A stretch of 64,000 bases of DNA from Haloarcula litorea (GTDB lineage Archaea > Halobacteriota > Halobacteria > Halobacteriales > Haloarculaceae). Positions 1 through 9,381 of this stretch are shown piece by piece. Under the pieces are notes generated by a model. That model did no database searches, was not told where the DNA came from, and saw nothing but the letters and a program-made list of their open reading frames with translations. The stretch covers positions 2,976,001 through 3,040,000 of the forward strand of contig NZ_CP119779.1 of the NCBI RefSeq assembly GCF_029338195.1. The letters are read 5' to 3'. Position 1 is the first letter of the stretch. Each line of letters opens with the position of its first letter. The position numbers and the translations under genes were made by a program.

Positions 1-1457
1 ACGTGGTCCCAGGCCTCGCGGGCGACGGACTCGACGGAGACCCGTTCGGTCTCCCGGGCGGCCTCGGCCTCCCGCGTCAGGGTGAGGACGTCGTCGATGA
101 TCGCCTCGATGCGGTCGTGAGCCCGTGCGAGTTTCTGGACGTGGTCCCGGAGATCGGCGTCGTCGTCGAGCCCGTCCAGACGGGCCGCGAGCAGTTCCGT
201 GTGGCCGCGAGCGACCGCCAGGGGGTTCCTGATGTCGTGGGAGAGCGTCGACGCGAACTGGTCGAGCCGGCGGTTCTGTCGCTCCAGTTCCGCCTTGGAC
301 CGTTCGGCCACCTCGCGCGCCTCGTGTGCGCCCTCCACCTGTGCGCGCAGCGCGTCCCGCGTCTCGGCCAGCGCCGCCGCCAGCCGGCCGAACTCGTCTG
401 TCCGGTCCGTCGAGAGGTCGGTCTCGAACGCCCCCGACCCCAGGTCGGTCACCCGGTCCCGGAGGTGAGCAGCGGGACGAACCGCGGCCCGATGGACGGC
501 GACGCCGGCGACGGTCAGCGAACACAGCGTCACGGCGACGACGAGCCCGAGCGTCAGTCCGAAGACGCCGGCGGGCCGGGCGACGCCTCCGCGATCGGTG
601 GCGGTGACGACGGTCCAGTCCGTTCCGTCGACCGGCGCGTACGCGACGCGTCGGCCGCCGTCGGTCCGGACCGTCCCGGGGCCGTCCGCGTCGAGGCGGT
701 TCGCACCGACGAGTCGGCCGACGCCCCCGCGTGCCGGATCGAAGACCGGATCGCCCGACGATCCGACGACGGCCGTCGTCGTCCCCGGCCCGCCGAGCCG
801 GGTCGGGTCGAACTGCCCGACCAGGACGACGACACCTCCGCCGTCCGGGACCGGACTGGCGAACACCAGCGTCTCGTTCCCGGCGTGGTCGTAGCCGCTC
901 CGCGTGGTCACGACGGACTGTGCGGGGCCGTCGCTGGCGGCTCCGACGGCGCGCTGCCAGGCGGAACGAGCGGTCGCGAGCGACGACCCCCGAACGGGCT
1001 CGTCCGTGCTCGCCGCGACGGTCCCGCCGCCGTCGTCCGTCCGGACGTAGTAGACGCCGGCGACGCTGTCCGTCGCCCGCGTCGAGACGCCGGTCAGGTA
1101 CCGCTGTGCGCTCGTGGCGTTGCCGTCGGCGATCGGTCCCGCGGCCGAGAGCAGTCGGGTCTGTGCGGCCAGGCCGGCGCGCCAGTCGCCGACGCTCTCG
1201 GCCCGGACGGACGCCGCGGTGTCGAGGGACCCGTCGGAGGCGACCGCGCCGACCCCGTAGACGTACCCGCCGGCCGCGGTGAGAACCGTCAACAGCGCGA
1301 CCGCGGCCAGTGTGACGGCGACGGTCCGCGGGAAGTCGCGACTGATAACGCGGGGCAGCACCGATCGCGGACGACCGGGGGGCTCGCCGTCGGCGGACGA
1401 CGCCCCCCGCGCGGCCCGACGGCTCGAACTACGGTCCTCGTCGCCCCGTTCGCTCAT
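1..1457 (-). CDS. membrane sensor histidine kinase, C-terminus cut off by the window edge
   Basis: The minus strand is open from an ATG at 1457 to the window edge, about 485 residues. Seen in the translation: a basic, Arg/Ser-rich N-terminus; a first membrane helix around residues 45-65; a long extracytoplasmic sensor region of the Cache type; a second helix near residue 290; a HAMP-like linker; a short coiled stretch; then the phosphoacceptor H-box with the motif LSHDIRNPL. The ATPase domain lies outside the window. A two-component kinase autophosphorylates on that His in response to an external signal; the ligand is unknown. It is divergent from the small gene at 1639, and the 180-bp gap holds an AT-rich patch (1508-1535) suitable for promoters. 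Confidence 0.85.
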   Translation of the reverse strand, partial: MSERGDEDRSSSRRAARGASSADGEPPGRPRSVLPRVISRDFPRTVAVTLAAVALLTVLTAAGGYVYGVGAVASDGSLDTAASVRAESVGDWRAGLAAQTRLLSAAGPIADGNATSAQRYLTGVSTRATDSVAGVYYVRTDDGGGTVAASTDEPVRGSSLATARSAWQRAVGAASDGPAQSVVTTRSGYDHAGNETLVFASPVPDGGGVVVLVGQFDPTRLGGPGTTTAVVGSSGDPVFDPARGGVGRLVGANRLDADGPGTVRTDGGRRVAYAPVDGTDWTVVTATDRGGVARPAGVFGLTLGLVVAVTLCSLTVAGVAVHRAAVRPAAHLRDRVTDLGSGAFETDLSTDRTDEFGRLAAALAETRDALRAQVEGAHEAREVAERSKAELERQNRRLDQFASTLSHDIRNPLAVARGHTELLAARLDGLDDDADLRDHVQKLARAHDRIEAIIDDVLTLTREAEAARETERVSVESVAREAWDH

Positions 1458-1638
1458 ACGCCTCCCGTCACGGATCGACCACCTGTCGCGCGCTCCTGCG
1501 GTAGTGATTCGTTATCAATCTTAAAATTTGTCATACGAGTGTCCGGTGAACCGATCGACAGGTGTCGCGCGACCCCGCTGTGGGCCTCACCGACCCCGAG
1601 TCGGAACACGTTTCCCCGTCCTCGGCCTCGGGTCGGAC

Positions 1639-1971
1639 ATGAGTCTCGACGACCTCCAATCGGCTGTCGAGGAGGAGTACGCCGCGCTGGGCGACGAACA
1701 GGCGGTCGCGCTCGACCGCGAGACCCGCAACGAACTGGCGATGCTGTCGGTGGCCCTGGACCCGGAGGACACCGACGAACTCGTCCGTCGGGCCGTCCAC
1801 GCGTTCTTCCAGTCGGTCGTCGACCGCGGGACGCTTGACTTCCACCTCCGGTCGGGGTACGACTGTACCTACGACGAGTACCTCTCAGGGATGACCTTCG
1901 ACGAGATGACCGGTGGCGACCAGTTCCCCCAGCAGCAGGGCGACCCCGACGACCGCCGCTACCAGTTCTAG
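1639..1971 (+). CDS. conserved haloarchaeal protein of unknown function
   Basis: A 110-residue acidic soluble protein. I chose ATG 1639 because residues become typical haloarchaeal protein only from MSLDDL onward; the open frame upstream is Arg/Pro-rich shadow. The N-terminal half (roughly residues 1-65) looks helical, and the C-terminus is rich in Gln, Gly and Asp. No catalytic motif, Cys cluster or membrane segment is visible. Its stop overlaps the stop of the convergent DUF4010 membrane gene by 4 bp. I do not recognise a family with certainty. Confidence 0.7.
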   Translation: MSLDDLQSAVEEEYAALGDEQAVALDRETRNELAMLSVALDPEDTDELVRRAVHAFFQSVVDRGTLDFHLRSGYDCTYDEYLSGMTFDEMTGGDQFPQQQGDPDDRRYQF

Positions 1972-3239
1972 AGCAGGAGCGCGGCCGTGACGAGGGTCGC
2001 GCCGGCCAGCACCACGCCGCTCCACAGCGCCACCCGCGAGGCGAACCGTCGGTCCGGGCCGGGGGCGGTCAGGGCCGCCTTCACGAGGATGCTCGCGGCC
2101 GTCGCGACCAGCACCGCGACCGTCGCCGTCTCGCCGTCGATGGCTCCGCCCCGGTACAGCAGGACCGCCGAGGTGGTCGCGCCCGCGCTGGAGACCAGCC
2201 CGCTGAGTGCGGCCGTGACGTAGAGCCCCGCCGTCCCGAAGCGTCCGCTGGCGACGGCACCGAGGACGACCACCAGCAGGAACACGCCCCCGAAGGTCAG
2301 CGCGTTCCGCAGCGAGAACGGACTGTCGAGGTCCATCTCGACCTGTTCGTCCCAGTCGGCCGCGTACGCGGCGACCGCGATCGCCCCGACGATGACGACG
2401 CCGAGCGGCAGAACGGCCGTGGTCAGCGGGCCGGTCTCCAGCGTGAACACGAGCGTGATGAGCAGGTTCCGGAGTGCCATCGCGGCATCGGCGAGCAGGA
2501 TCGCCGCCAGCGCGTACGACGACGCCGCGGGGCGCTGCCGGACGTGGTCGAGCATCGTCCCCACCACCGCCGTCGAGGACGCCAGGCCGCCGAAAAAGCC
2601 CGTGACTGCGACGCCGCGGCCGCCGTAGCTCTGGACGACGGCGTAGTTGACGATCCCGATCCCGGCCACGAACACGACCATCAGCCAGATGACGCGCAAC
2701 TCGACGGTGACGGAGACGAAGTCGCCCGGGATCGCGACCGGCTCGGCCGGCAGGAGGGGGTAGACGACGAACGCGAGGATGGCGAACTCCGTCGCCGCAC
2801 GGACCTCCTCGCGACTCAGCCCCCACGCGAAGCTGTGGAGTTCGCGCTTGAGCACGAGCAGCAGCGACGACAGCACTGCGACGGTGACCCCTTCGAGGAC
2901 GAAGCCGCCGGCGACCAGCGCGCCGACCCCGTAGGCCACGAGCATCGAGACGGAGGTCGTCAGCGAGAGCCCCGACCGCTCGTCCGCGAGGAGCCCCTGG
3001 ACCGCGAGCAGGACGCCCTGCACGATGACGAGCACCCCGCCGACGACCAGCAGCACCTCGCTCTCGACGACGGTGAACACCGCAGCCAACAGGCTGATGA
3101 GCGCGAACGTCCGGATCCCCGCGGCCTTCTCCGACCACTCTCGCTCCAGACCGAGGAACATCCCGAGCGCGCCGGCCAGCAGGATGCGTATCACCGTCGC
3201 GTCCGTCGCCGCCGCGCCGAGCTGGGCCGGGAACTGCAT
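1968..3239 (-). CDS. MgtC/SapB-DUF4010 family membrane protein
   Basis: A 423-residue polytopic membrane protein with about 12 hydrophobic segments. The N-terminal 100 residues match the MgtC/SapB pattern (GxxLGLEREW followed by IRTFALISLL), and the rest matches the DUF4010 region with a conserved GGLASSTAVVG loop. MgtC-like proteins are linked to magnesium stress and ATPase regulation in bacteria; the function of the DUF4010 fusion is not established, so transport or ion-homeostasis is only an inference. Length fits the usual two-domain form. ATG 3239 directly precedes the hydrophobic N-terminus. It is divergent from the permease gene at 3353. Confidence 0.85.
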   Translation of the reverse strand: MQFPAQLGAAATDATVIRILLAGALGMFLGLEREWSEKAAGIRTFALISLLAAVFTVVESEVLLVVGGVLVIVQGVLLAVQGLLADERSGLSLTTSVSMLVAYGVGALVAGGFVLEGVTVAVLSSLLLVLKRELHSFAWGLSREEVRAATEFAILAFVVYPLLPAEPVAIPGDFVSVTVELRVIWLMVVFVAGIGIVNYAVVQSYGGRGVAVTGFFGGLASSTAVVGTMLDHVRQRPAASSYALAAILLADAAMALRNLLITLVFTLETGPLTTAVLPLGVVIVGAIAVAAYAADWDEQVEMDLDSPFSLRNALTFGGVFLLVVVLGAVASGRFGTAGLYVTAALSGLVSSAGATTSAVLLYRGGAIDGETATVAVLVATAASILVKAALTAPGPDRRFASRVALWSGVVLAGATLVTAALLL

Positions 3240-3352
3240 GGTGGCACGTCCCCGCGGCCGGACAAAAACGTGTGGCCCGCCGTCGCGGCTCTCCGCGAGT
3301 CGAGCCGGTTCGACGCCATAGCTTTTTGCGGACCGCTGTGGAAACGCTACGC

Positions 3353-4612
3353 ATGGCCGTAGGCGACGACGTCGACTGGCCCCGGGCGTTCTGGGTGGGG
3401 TTCGGGGTGGTGCTGGCAGCGGTGTTGCTGTTCGTCCTCTACTCGTTCGTCGGGACGTTCGTCTTCGGGGTGTTCCTCTACTACGCCACCCGACCGCTGT
3501 ACCGACGCCTGTACCGCCGGATCAGGCAGCGCACGCTGGCGGCGCTGGCCGCACTGGCGCTGCTGGCGCTCCCGGTGCTGGTGTTGCTGTACTACACCAT
3601 CGCCATCGCCCTCCAGGAGTTCGAGCGGTTCTCACAGACGGCCGACCTCGGTCCCTACGCGAACGTGGTCGACCCGTACCTCAACGTCTCGGACGTCGTC
3701 CAGAACCCGCAGGCGCTGCTGTCGGACGCGGGCGGCACCAGCATTATCGTCGACTCGCTGTCGCAGTTCCTCGACTACCTCGGCCTGGTCGGGACGGGCC
3801 TGGTCCACGCCTTCGTGATGTTCGCCGTCGCCTTCTACCTCCTCCGTGACGGCCCCCGCCTGGCCGAGTGGGGGAAGGGGTTCCTCGACCACCGGGGGGC
3901 GCTCGACCACTACTTCCGCGAGGTGGACCGCAGTTTCCACAAGGTGTTCTACGGCAACATCCTCAACGCCATCGTCACGGGAGCCATCGGCGCGATCACG
4001 TTCAACCTCGTCGACTTCGTCGCACCGGCCGGGATCGGCGTTCCCTACCCCGCGCTGACGGGCCTGCTGGCCGGTGCCGCCAGCCTCATCCCCATCATCG
4101 GGATGAAGATCGTCTACGTGCCGATGGCGGGGTACCTGGCCGTGCAGACCGCGTTCGGCGGCGAGCAGTGGTGGTTCGTCGGCCTGTTCGTCGGCGTCGC
4201 GTTCGTCGTCGTCGACACGATCCCCGACCTGCTCGTCCGGCCGTACGTCTCCAGCGGCGGCGGGTTCTCGTTCGGCCCGTTCGGCAGGGCGACCGCGGGC
4301 GAGCCGGCCCGAAACGGCATCCACACCGGCACGCTGATGTTCGCGTACATCTTCGGGCCGTTCCTCTTCGGGTGGTACGGGATCTTCCTCGCGCCGATGA
4401 TCCTCGTCCTGATCCTCCACTTCGGGCGGTTCGTCCTCCCGGAACTCGTCGAGGGTGCACAGATACGACCGCAGGCGGTGGACCCCACGAACCTCGTGGG
4501 CGAGGACGTCGGCGACCGGCCGGTCGACGGGGAACTCGACGGCGTCGACGAGGAGTCGACGGCCGTCCCACCGGGGCCGACCGGGTCCTCTGAGGAGGCG
4601 GGCGACGACTGA
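3353..4612 (+). CDS. AI-2E family transporter (PerM-like permease)
   Basis: A 419-residue membrane protein. A pair of helices lies at residues 10-45, another pair around 60-90, then an exterior loop, and five or so helices between 150 and 370, the layout of the AI-2E/PerM family. The family includes autoinducer-2 exporters and Na+/H+ antiporters, so the substrate cannot be assigned. An acidic hydrophilic tail of about 50 residues follows the last helix. ATG 3353 is chosen because the first 27 codons of the longer open frame are Arg-rich and non-membrane, and a TTTTTG-like AT patch sits about 30 nt upstream. The PadR-type gene is convergent, 6 bp downstream. Confidence 0.85.
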   Translation: MAVGDDVDWPRAFWVGFGVVLAAVLLFVLYSFVGTFVFGVFLYYATRPLYRRLYRRIRQRTLAALAALALLALPVLVLLYYTIAIALQEFERFSQTADLGPYANVVDPYLNVSDVVQNPQALLSDAGGTSIIVDSLSQFLDYLGLVGTGLVHAFVMFAVAFYLLRDGPRLAEWGKGFLDHRGALDHYFREVDRSFHKVFYGNILNAIVTGAIGAITFNLVDFVAPAGIGVPYPALTGLLAGAASLIPIIGMKIVYVPMAGYLAVQTAFGGEQWWFVGLFVGVAFVVVDTIPDLLVRPYVSSGGGFSFGPFGRATAGEPARNGIHTGTLMFAYIFGPFLFGWYGIFLAPMILVLILHFGRFVLPELVEGAQIRPQAVDPTNLVGEDVGDRPVDGELDGVDEESTAVPPGPTGSSEEAGDD

Positions 4613-4618
4613 GGCCGG

Positions 4619-4894
4619 CTAGAGGTCGACGTACTGGTCTTCCCAGTCACGCCGGGCGTCGATCTCGCGACGGCCACGCCGTGTGAGCGTGTAGAAGTTC
4701 GTCCGTCGGTCGCGCTGGCCCTTCTCGACGAGGCCCTTGTCGACGAGGGTGTCGAGGTTCGGGTAGAGCCGGCCGTGGTGGATCTCCTTCTCGTAGTACT
4801 CCTCGAGTTCCTCCTTGATCGCGAGCCCGTGTGGCTCCTCCTGCCCGGCGATGACGTAGAGGAGGTCGCGCTGGAAGCCTGTGAGGTCGTGCAT
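4619..4894 (-). CDS. PadR family transcriptional regulator
   Basis: A 91-residue winged-helix protein. The N-terminus has the family pattern (LTGFQRDLLYVI, then GLAIKEELE), followed by the wing residues HHGRLYPNLDTLVDKGLV and a basic RRDRRTNFYTLT hairpin. It binds DNA as a dimer and usually represses its own and neighbouring genes. Upstream lies a very AT-rich stretch (4905-4945), a plausible core promoter and operator. It is convergent with the AI-2E permease, so co-regulation is possible but not shown. Confidence 0.9.
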   Translation of the reverse strand: MHDLTGFQRDLLYVIAGQEEPHGLAIKEELEEYYEKEIHHGRLYPNLDTLVDKGLVEKGQRDRRTNFYTLTRRGRREIDARRDWEDQYVDL

Positions 4895-5102
4895 CGCTAC
4901 GGTCTACGTTACAATTATTGTCTAAATCGTTTAAATATTTCGTACCGGAGGGGTTCCGATCTGTCTCCGTGTCTCCGTGGAAAATCAGACAGACATCGCT
5001 CTGCTACGTCGGAACGAATCATCTCCGGTTCGAGTCAACTTTCAATCATACCGACGGAGGTGACGGCGACGGTATTATCTAGTCGTATCACCAACAGGAG
5101 GT

Positions 5103-5387
5103 ATGCCCGAAGAGACGCTCTTCGAGACCGAACAGCGAATGGATCGCACCGGCGTCGCCGACTACCTCCGCTCGCTCGCGGACTCGCTCGACGGCGACGG
5201 CCCGGTGACGCTGCGCGCCGGCGACTCGTCGATCTCGCTCGACCCGCCGGCGGAAGTCGAGTTCGAGGTCAAAGCCGAACGCGAGGGGCCGGCCGACGGC
5301 GACGGCGAACTCAGTATCGAGGTCGAACTCGAGTGGCCGGAGAACGCGCCGCGCGACGGTACCGACGACTCGCTCAGCATCGAGTGA
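5103..5387 (+). CDS. amphi-Trp domain-containing protein
   Basis: A 94-residue acidic protein. It begins with the family's LFETEQRMDRTGVADYLRSLAD helix, continues with strands ending in a basic-acidic alternation, and carries the terminal ELEWPE element that gives the amphi-Trp domain its name. The domain occurs as a stand-alone small protein in many haloarchaea; the function is unknown. A purine-rich GGAGG sits one base before the ATG, too close to act as a normal ribosome binding site, so initiation is probably from a short or leaderless message. Confidence 0.85.
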   Translation: MPEETLFETEQRMDRTGVADYLRSLADSLDGDGPVTLRAGDSSISLDPPAEVEFEVKAEREGPADGDGELSIEVELEWPENAPRDGTDDSLSIE

Positions 5388-5430
5388 TAGACCGGCCGCC
5401 GTCGAGTCGTACCAAGCGAAGTAAGTGGAA

Positions 5431-5509
5431 GGCGGTCGCGGAAAAACGCGACCGCCTGCCGCCCTGAATTGGTCCCCGCTGACGCTTCGGCCCTCCAAGC
5501 GAAGCGTCA
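5431..5509. terminator. two tandem hairpins behind the amphi-Trp gene
   Basis: First hairpin: perfect 10-bp stem 5431-5440 with 5447-5456, loop GAAAAA. Second hairpin: perfect 10-bp stem 5480-5489 with 5500-5509, loop of 10 nt. Both lie in the 207-bp gap between the amphi-Trp gene and the convergent 48-residue gene. They could end transcription from either side or stabilise 3' ends. No T-run follows directly, so the terminator role is inferred. Confidence 0.4.
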
Positions 5510-5594
5510 CTTGGTCCGATGGGTGTGAGAAACTTAAATGTACCGGCACCCGCTCGTTGGTGTTAGTTTCCGAACCGAAACGGCGTGAAATCCC

Positions 5595-5741
5595 TCAGAT
5601 GTGCTCTTCCTCCAGAACCCAGCCCAGCGCGCGCTTGTAGTGGGTGAACAGCATCCGGACGCGCTCGTGGTCCATCTCCTCGCTCTCCAGTTGCTCGGTC
5701 AGGAACTCGTACTGCTCTCTGATCTCGGCCTCGTCGCGCAT
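5595..5741 (-). CDS. small conserved-looking helical protein, 48 residues
   Basis: Frame from ATG 5741 to TGA 5595 encodes 48 residues starting MRDEAEIREQYEFL and ending LGWVLEEEHI. The codon pattern is typical haloarchaeal GC-rich coding and the protein looks like two amphipathic helices. No motif is recognised. It is divergent from the zinc-ribbon gene at 5800, with 58 bp between the starts. Confidence 0.65.
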   Translation of the reverse strand: MRDEAEIREQYEFLTEQLESEEMDHERVRMLFTHYKRALGWVLEEEHI

Positions 5742-5799
5742 ACCGGCGGTTGGGTCCCCTCGCGGAACAAACTTCAGGCCGGACGGCCCACGATCACGT

Positions 5800-6516
5800 A
5801 TGAAGATACGGGGCGACCGCGAGTGCCAGGACTGCGGGACCCGGTGGTCGTACTACGACACCGGCAGCATCGCCTGCCCGGACTGTGGGAGCGTCCACAG
5901 CGTGGGAGTCGACGACCGGACGGAACACACCGACGCGCCGGTCGAGTTCGATCTGACGGCCGTCCGGAACCGCGTCGACGCCGACCCGCTCGAAGACGTG
6001 GCCCGCGCGGCGGCCGAGGAGTGTCGCGAGTACACGCGCAAGCGCGGATTCATCGACGCCGGGACGCTCCAGCCGCTCGACGAGACGTTCGTGGCGGCGA
6101 CCGAACTCCAGCACGTCGCCGACCACGTCGCTCGCGAGATGCGTCCCGACGACGCGATACAGCGCCACTTCTACGACCTGCTGGGGGGTGCCGACGACGG
6201 GGAGCGGCCGGCCGCCGACGAGGTGCCGACGGCGCTGCGGTCCCCGTACGGCCTCGCGATGGCGGCGGCCGTCGAGGCCTACCAGCGCGACGTGCGGACG
6301 TACCTCGACGCCCACCCGGACGAGCAGGCCCGGCAGCTCTCGGGCCGCGTCCGCGACCACCGCAAGCGAATCGAAGCGCTGGACGGCGACGTCGATCCGG
6401 GCGACGCGAACCGACTGCTGCACGCGGCCCGTGATCTGGGTCGGTTCGCCGCCGGCGAGGAGAGCGCATACGTCACCGCGGACAACTGGCTGAGCGGGCT
6501 GGAGTCGTCGGAGTGA
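5800..6516 (+). CDS. N-terminal zinc-ribbon protein of unknown function
   Basis: A 238-residue soluble protein. The first 30 residues carry a zinc ribbon of two knuckles (CQDCGTRW and CPDCGSVH); the rest is acidic and mostly helical, without membrane segments. The frame is open further upstream, but ATG 5800 directly precedes the conserved KIRGDRECQDCG start. Similar ribbon-plus-helical proteins are common in haloarchaea and have no assigned role; nucleic-acid or protein binding is the usual inference. Its stop touches the end of the convergent NUDIX gene. Confidence 0.75.
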   Translation: MKIRGDRECQDCGTRWSYYDTGSIACPDCGSVHSVGVDDRTEHTDAPVEFDLTAVRNRVDADPLEDVARAAAEECREYTRKRGFIDAGTLQPLDETFVAATELQHVADHVAREMRPDDAIQRHFYDLLGGADDGERPAADEVPTALRSPYGLAMAAAVEAYQRDVRTYLDAHPDEQARQLSGRVRDHRKRIEALDGDVDPGDANRLLHAARDLGRFAAGEESAYVTADNWLSGLESSE

Positions 6517-6996
6517 CTACCTGACACGCCGGAGCAGGTCGCCGTCGAGACAGTTCTCCGGGAGGTCCCGTTTCCACGCCACGCGCTCGATGTCCTCGTC
6601 GGCGAGCCCGGGGTTCGAGGCCAGGTCGGTGCTCTCCGGCGTCGCGCGGTAGGTGCCGAAGTGGAACTCCGTCTCGCGGGCACCGTCCACGAGGGTCACT
6701 TCGCTCACGGCGAGCAGCTCGTCGACGCCGACTTCGACGCCCGTCTCCTCGCGGACCTCTCGGACCAGCGCCGCCTCGCGCGTCTCGGCGGGCTCGACGC
6801 CGCCGCCCGGGAGCTTCCAGATGTCGTCCTCGTACACGAGCAGCGCCCGGCCGTCGTCGTCCTCCGCCAGCGCGCCGACGCCCCACTCCAGCCCCGCCTC
6901 GACGCGCGTCCGGACGGCGTCGAACGTGGTCGCGTCGACCGCCCTGGTGACCCGCCGGGTGTAGACTCCGTCCCCGAAGGCGTTCAGCGACGGCAT
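6517..6996 (-). CDS. NUDIX hydrolase
   Basis: A 159-residue protein with a complete Nudix box ([21 protein letters not shown] pattern, about residues 64-84) that binds Mg2+ and hydrolyses nucleoside diphosphates linked to another moiety. The family covers many substrates (ADP-ribose, NADH, oxidised dNTPs) and this one cannot be pinned down. ATG 6996 lies 1 nt after the folD stop, which fits an operon glyA-folD-NUDIX; a GTG start further upstream inside folD is possible but adds an unconserved stretch. Confidence 0.85.
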   Translation of the reverse strand: MPSLNAFGDGVYTRRVTRAVDATTFDAVRTRVEAGLEWGVGALAEDDDGRALLVYEDDIWKLPGGGVEPAETREAALVREVREETGVEVGVDELLAVSEVTLVDGARETEFHFGTYRATPESTDLASNPGLADEDIERVAWKRDLPENCLDGDLLRRVR

Positions 6997-6997
6997 C

Positions 6998-7891
6998 TCA
7001 GGGCAGGTCGACGTCGACACCGTGTTGCAGGCCCGCGGCCTTGACGGTGTTGTACAGCAGCATCGCGCGGGTCATCGGCCCGACGCCGCCGGGGACGGGC
7101 GTGATCGCGCCGGCCTTCTCCTTGGCGCTGTCGAACTCGACGTCGCCGACGAGTTCGTACCCCTTCTCGGTGTCCGCGTCCACGCGGTTGATGCCGACGT
7201 CGATCACGGTCGCGCCCTCCTTGATCATCCCGCCGTCGATCATCTCGGGGACGCCGGCGGCGGCCACGAGGATGTCCGCCTGACGGGTCTTGGCGGCCAG
7301 GTCCTTCGTCCGGGAGTGACACACCGTCGTCGTCGCGTTGCCGCCCGGGGCCTTCTGGACGAGGAGGTTCGCCATCGGCTTGCCGACGATGTCCGACCGG
7401 CCGACGACGACGGCGTCCGCGCCCTCCGTCTCGACGCCGGCGGCCTCGATGAGCTTCTGGACGCCGTGGGGCGTACAGGGCTTGTAGCGGGCGTTCCCGG
7501 CGACGAGGCGGCCGACGTTCTCCGGGTGGAAGCCGTCGACGTCCTTCACGGGGTCGACGGCCCGCAGGACCTCGCGGTCGGAGACGTGGTCGGGGACCGG
7601 CATCTGGACGAGGATCCCGTTCACGTTCTCGTCGCCGTTCAGGTCGTCGATGGCGTCGTACAGTTCGCTCGCGTCCGCGTCGGGGTCGATCTCGATGTCG
7701 ATTGCCTCGATGCCCACCTCGGCGCAGTCGTCCTGCTTCATCGAGACGTACGTCTCGCTGGCGGGGTCGTCGCTCATCAGGACCGTCGCCAGCGACGGCT
7801 GGACGCCTTCCTCGGCCAGCTGGTCGATGGCTGTCGCGAGGTCGTCCCGGATCGACTGTGCGACGGCGTTCCCGTCGATGATCTCCGTCAT
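6998..7891 (-). CDS. folD: bifunctional methylenetetrahydrofolate dehydrogenase / methenyltetrahydrofolate cyclohydrolase
   Basis: A 297-residue protein, the normal FolD length. It shows the catalytic YVSMKQ motif (Tyr48, Lys52), the conserved PCTPHG segment and the NADP-binding [14 protein letters not shown] loop. It interconverts methylene-, methenyl- and formyl-tetrahydrofolate in the cytosol. It sits downstream of glyA, whose product makes methylene-tetrahydrofolate, so the two form a one-carbon unit on the minus strand. In haloarchaea, which use folates rather than methanopterin, this route feeds purine and thymidylate synthesis. Confidence 0.96.
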   Translation of the reverse strand: MTEIIDGNAVAQSIRDDLATAIDQLAEEGVQPSLATVLMSDDPASETYVSMKQDDCAEVGIEAIDIEIDPDADASELYDAIDDLNGDENVNGILVQMPVPDHVSDREVLRAVDPVKDVDGFHPENVGRLVAGNARYKPCTPHGVQKLIEAAGVETEGADAVVVGRSDIVGKPMANLLVQKAPGGNATTTVCHSRTKDLAAKTRQADILVAAAGVPEMIDGGMIKEGATVIDVGINRVDADTEKGYELVGDVEFDSAKEKAGAITPVPGGVGPMTRAMLLYNTVKAAGLQHGVDVDLP

Positions 7892-7981
7892 CGGCTAGAG
7901 CGGGACCCGCGGGATAGAAAAGCGTCACCATAACACAGCAGCCACGGACTCCGGGGCCGCTTTCCCCCGCACCGCGGTCGC

Positions 7982-9229
7982 TCAGTCGTAGAGGGTGTAC
8001 TCGTCGGTCAGTTCGTCGACGCGGTCGCTGACCTCGGCGACGACACTCTCCTCGCCCGGCGCGTCGACGACCTCGTAGATCAGGTCCGCCACCTCCCGGC
8101 AGGCCTCCTCGTCGAAGCCCCGCGTCGTCAGCCCGGGCGTCCCCGCTCGGATCCCCGACGGGTTGAACGCCGACCGCGTCTCCCCCGGTACCGTGTTCGC
8201 GTTCAGCACGATCCCCGCCTCCTCTAATGCCTCCTCGACTTCCTTGCCGGTGGTGTCGGGATGGGAGGGCCGCAGGTCGATCAGCACCAGGTGGTTGTCC
8301 GTCCCGCCCGAAACCAGGTCCAGGCCGTGCTCTTGCAGGCGATCGCCCAGCGCCTTCGCGTTTGCCACGGTCTGTTCGGCGTACTCGTCGAAGGCTGGGG
8401 TCAGCGCCTCGCCGAAGCCAACCGCCTTGCCCGCCACGTTGTGCATCAGCGGCCCGCCCTGTGCGCCCGGGAACACCGCCGCGTCGACGTCGTCGGCGTA
8501 CTCCTCGTCGCACATGATGATCCCGCCCCGACCCGCCCGGATCGTCTTGTGCGTCGAGCCGGTCACGAAGTCCGCCACCCCGACCGGCGACTCGTGGACG
8601 CCCGCGGCGACCAGGCCCGTGATGTGGGCGATGTCCGCGAGGTGGTAGGCGTCGGCGGCGTCGGCCGCCTCTTGAATCCGCTCGAAGTCCACTTCCCGCG
8701 GATAGGCGGAGTACCCGGAGACGATGATGTCGGGTTCGAACTCCTCGGCGTGCTCGCGGAGCCCCTCGTAGTCGATGTAGCCGGTCTCGGGGTCGACCTC
8801 GTACTGCTCGACGTCGTAGACCTGGCCGGCGAAGTTCGCGGGATGGCCGTGTGAGAGGTGGCCGCCGTGGGTCAAGTCCAGCGAGAGGATCTTGTCGCCC
8901 GGCTCCAGCATCGCCAGGTAGACGCCCATGTTCGCCTGCGAGCCCGAGTGCGGCTGGACGTTGACGTGTTCGGCACCCCACAACTCCTTGGCGCGTTCGA
9001 TGGCGAGGTTTTCGACCGCGTCGGCGTACTCACAGCCGCCGTAGTAGCGCTCGCCGGGATACCCCTCGGCGTACTTGTTGGTCAGTTCGGAGCGCTGGGC
9101 CTCCATCACCGCTTCGGAGACGTGGTTCTCGCTGGCGATCATCGCCAGGGTGTCGTTCTGGCGGGCCCGCTCGCCCTCGAGGGCGTCGGCGACGGCCGGA
9201 TCGACCTCGCGAACCGTGTCGTAGGTCAT
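7982..9229 (-). CDS. glyA: serine hydroxymethyltransferase
   Basis: A 415-residue PLP enzyme of normal length. Seen: the substrate-binding SENHVSEAV and GYPGERYYGGC segments, the His-rich THGGHLSHGHP loop, and the PLP lysine in TGSTHKT (Lys228). It converts serine and tetrahydrofolate to glycine and methylene-tetrahydrofolate, supplying FolD encoded 90 bp downstream. I prefer the ATG at 9229 over one nine codons upstream because conservation starts at MTYDTVREVDP. Divergent from the CHAT-like gene. Confidence 0.96.
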   Translation of the reverse strand: MTYDTVREVDPAVADALEGERARQNDTLAMIASENHVSEAVMEAQRSELTNKYAEGYPGERYYGGCEYADAVENLAIERAKELWGAEHVNVQPHSGSQANMGVYLAMLEPGDKILSLDLTHGGHLSHGHPANFAGQVYDVEQYEVDPETGYIDYEGLREHAEEFEPDIIVSGYSAYPREVDFERIQEAADAADAYHLADIAHITGLVAAGVHESPVGVADFVTGSTHKTIRAGRGGIIMCDEEYADDVDAAVFPGAQGGPLMHNVAGKAVGFGEALTPAFDEYAEQTVANAKALGDRLQEHGLDLVSGGTDNHLVLIDLRPSHPDTTGKEVEEALEEAGIVLNANTVPGETRSAFNPSGIRAGTPGLTTRGFDEEACREVADLIYEVVDAPGEESVVAEVSDRVDELTDEYTLYD

Positions 9230-9345
9230 GTCTCTCCCTCGGGAAGCAGCCGTCAATAAACTACCCTTTGGCCCCGCTGTGTGTGAATCGTTCGCAGCCG
9301 ATCGGTCGTCCGACCCGAGGCGAAAAGAATTGACTCGGTTTCCAG

Positions 9346-9356
9346 TATATATTTAT
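9346..9356 (+). promoter_or_regulatory. TATA box of the CHAT-like gene
   Basis: TATATATTTA starts 36 nt before ATG 9382, with its centre about 31 nt upstream. This is the archaeal TATA-to-start distance expected for a leaderless or nearly leaderless mRNA. A purine-rich BRE-like stretch precedes it. Confidence 0.6.
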
Positions 9357-9381
9357 CCGATAGGGACAGAGAGCCGAGCGA

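Noticed and set aside
3..1838. 611-residue open frame on the plus strand
   Set aside because: Pro/Arg/Gly-rich composition and it runs antisense to a clear histidine kinase with an H-box; a typical GC-rich shadow.
6984..8981. 665-residue minus-strand frame across glyA and folD
   Set aside because: Arg-rich and out of frame with both enzymes, whose motifs are complete in another frame.
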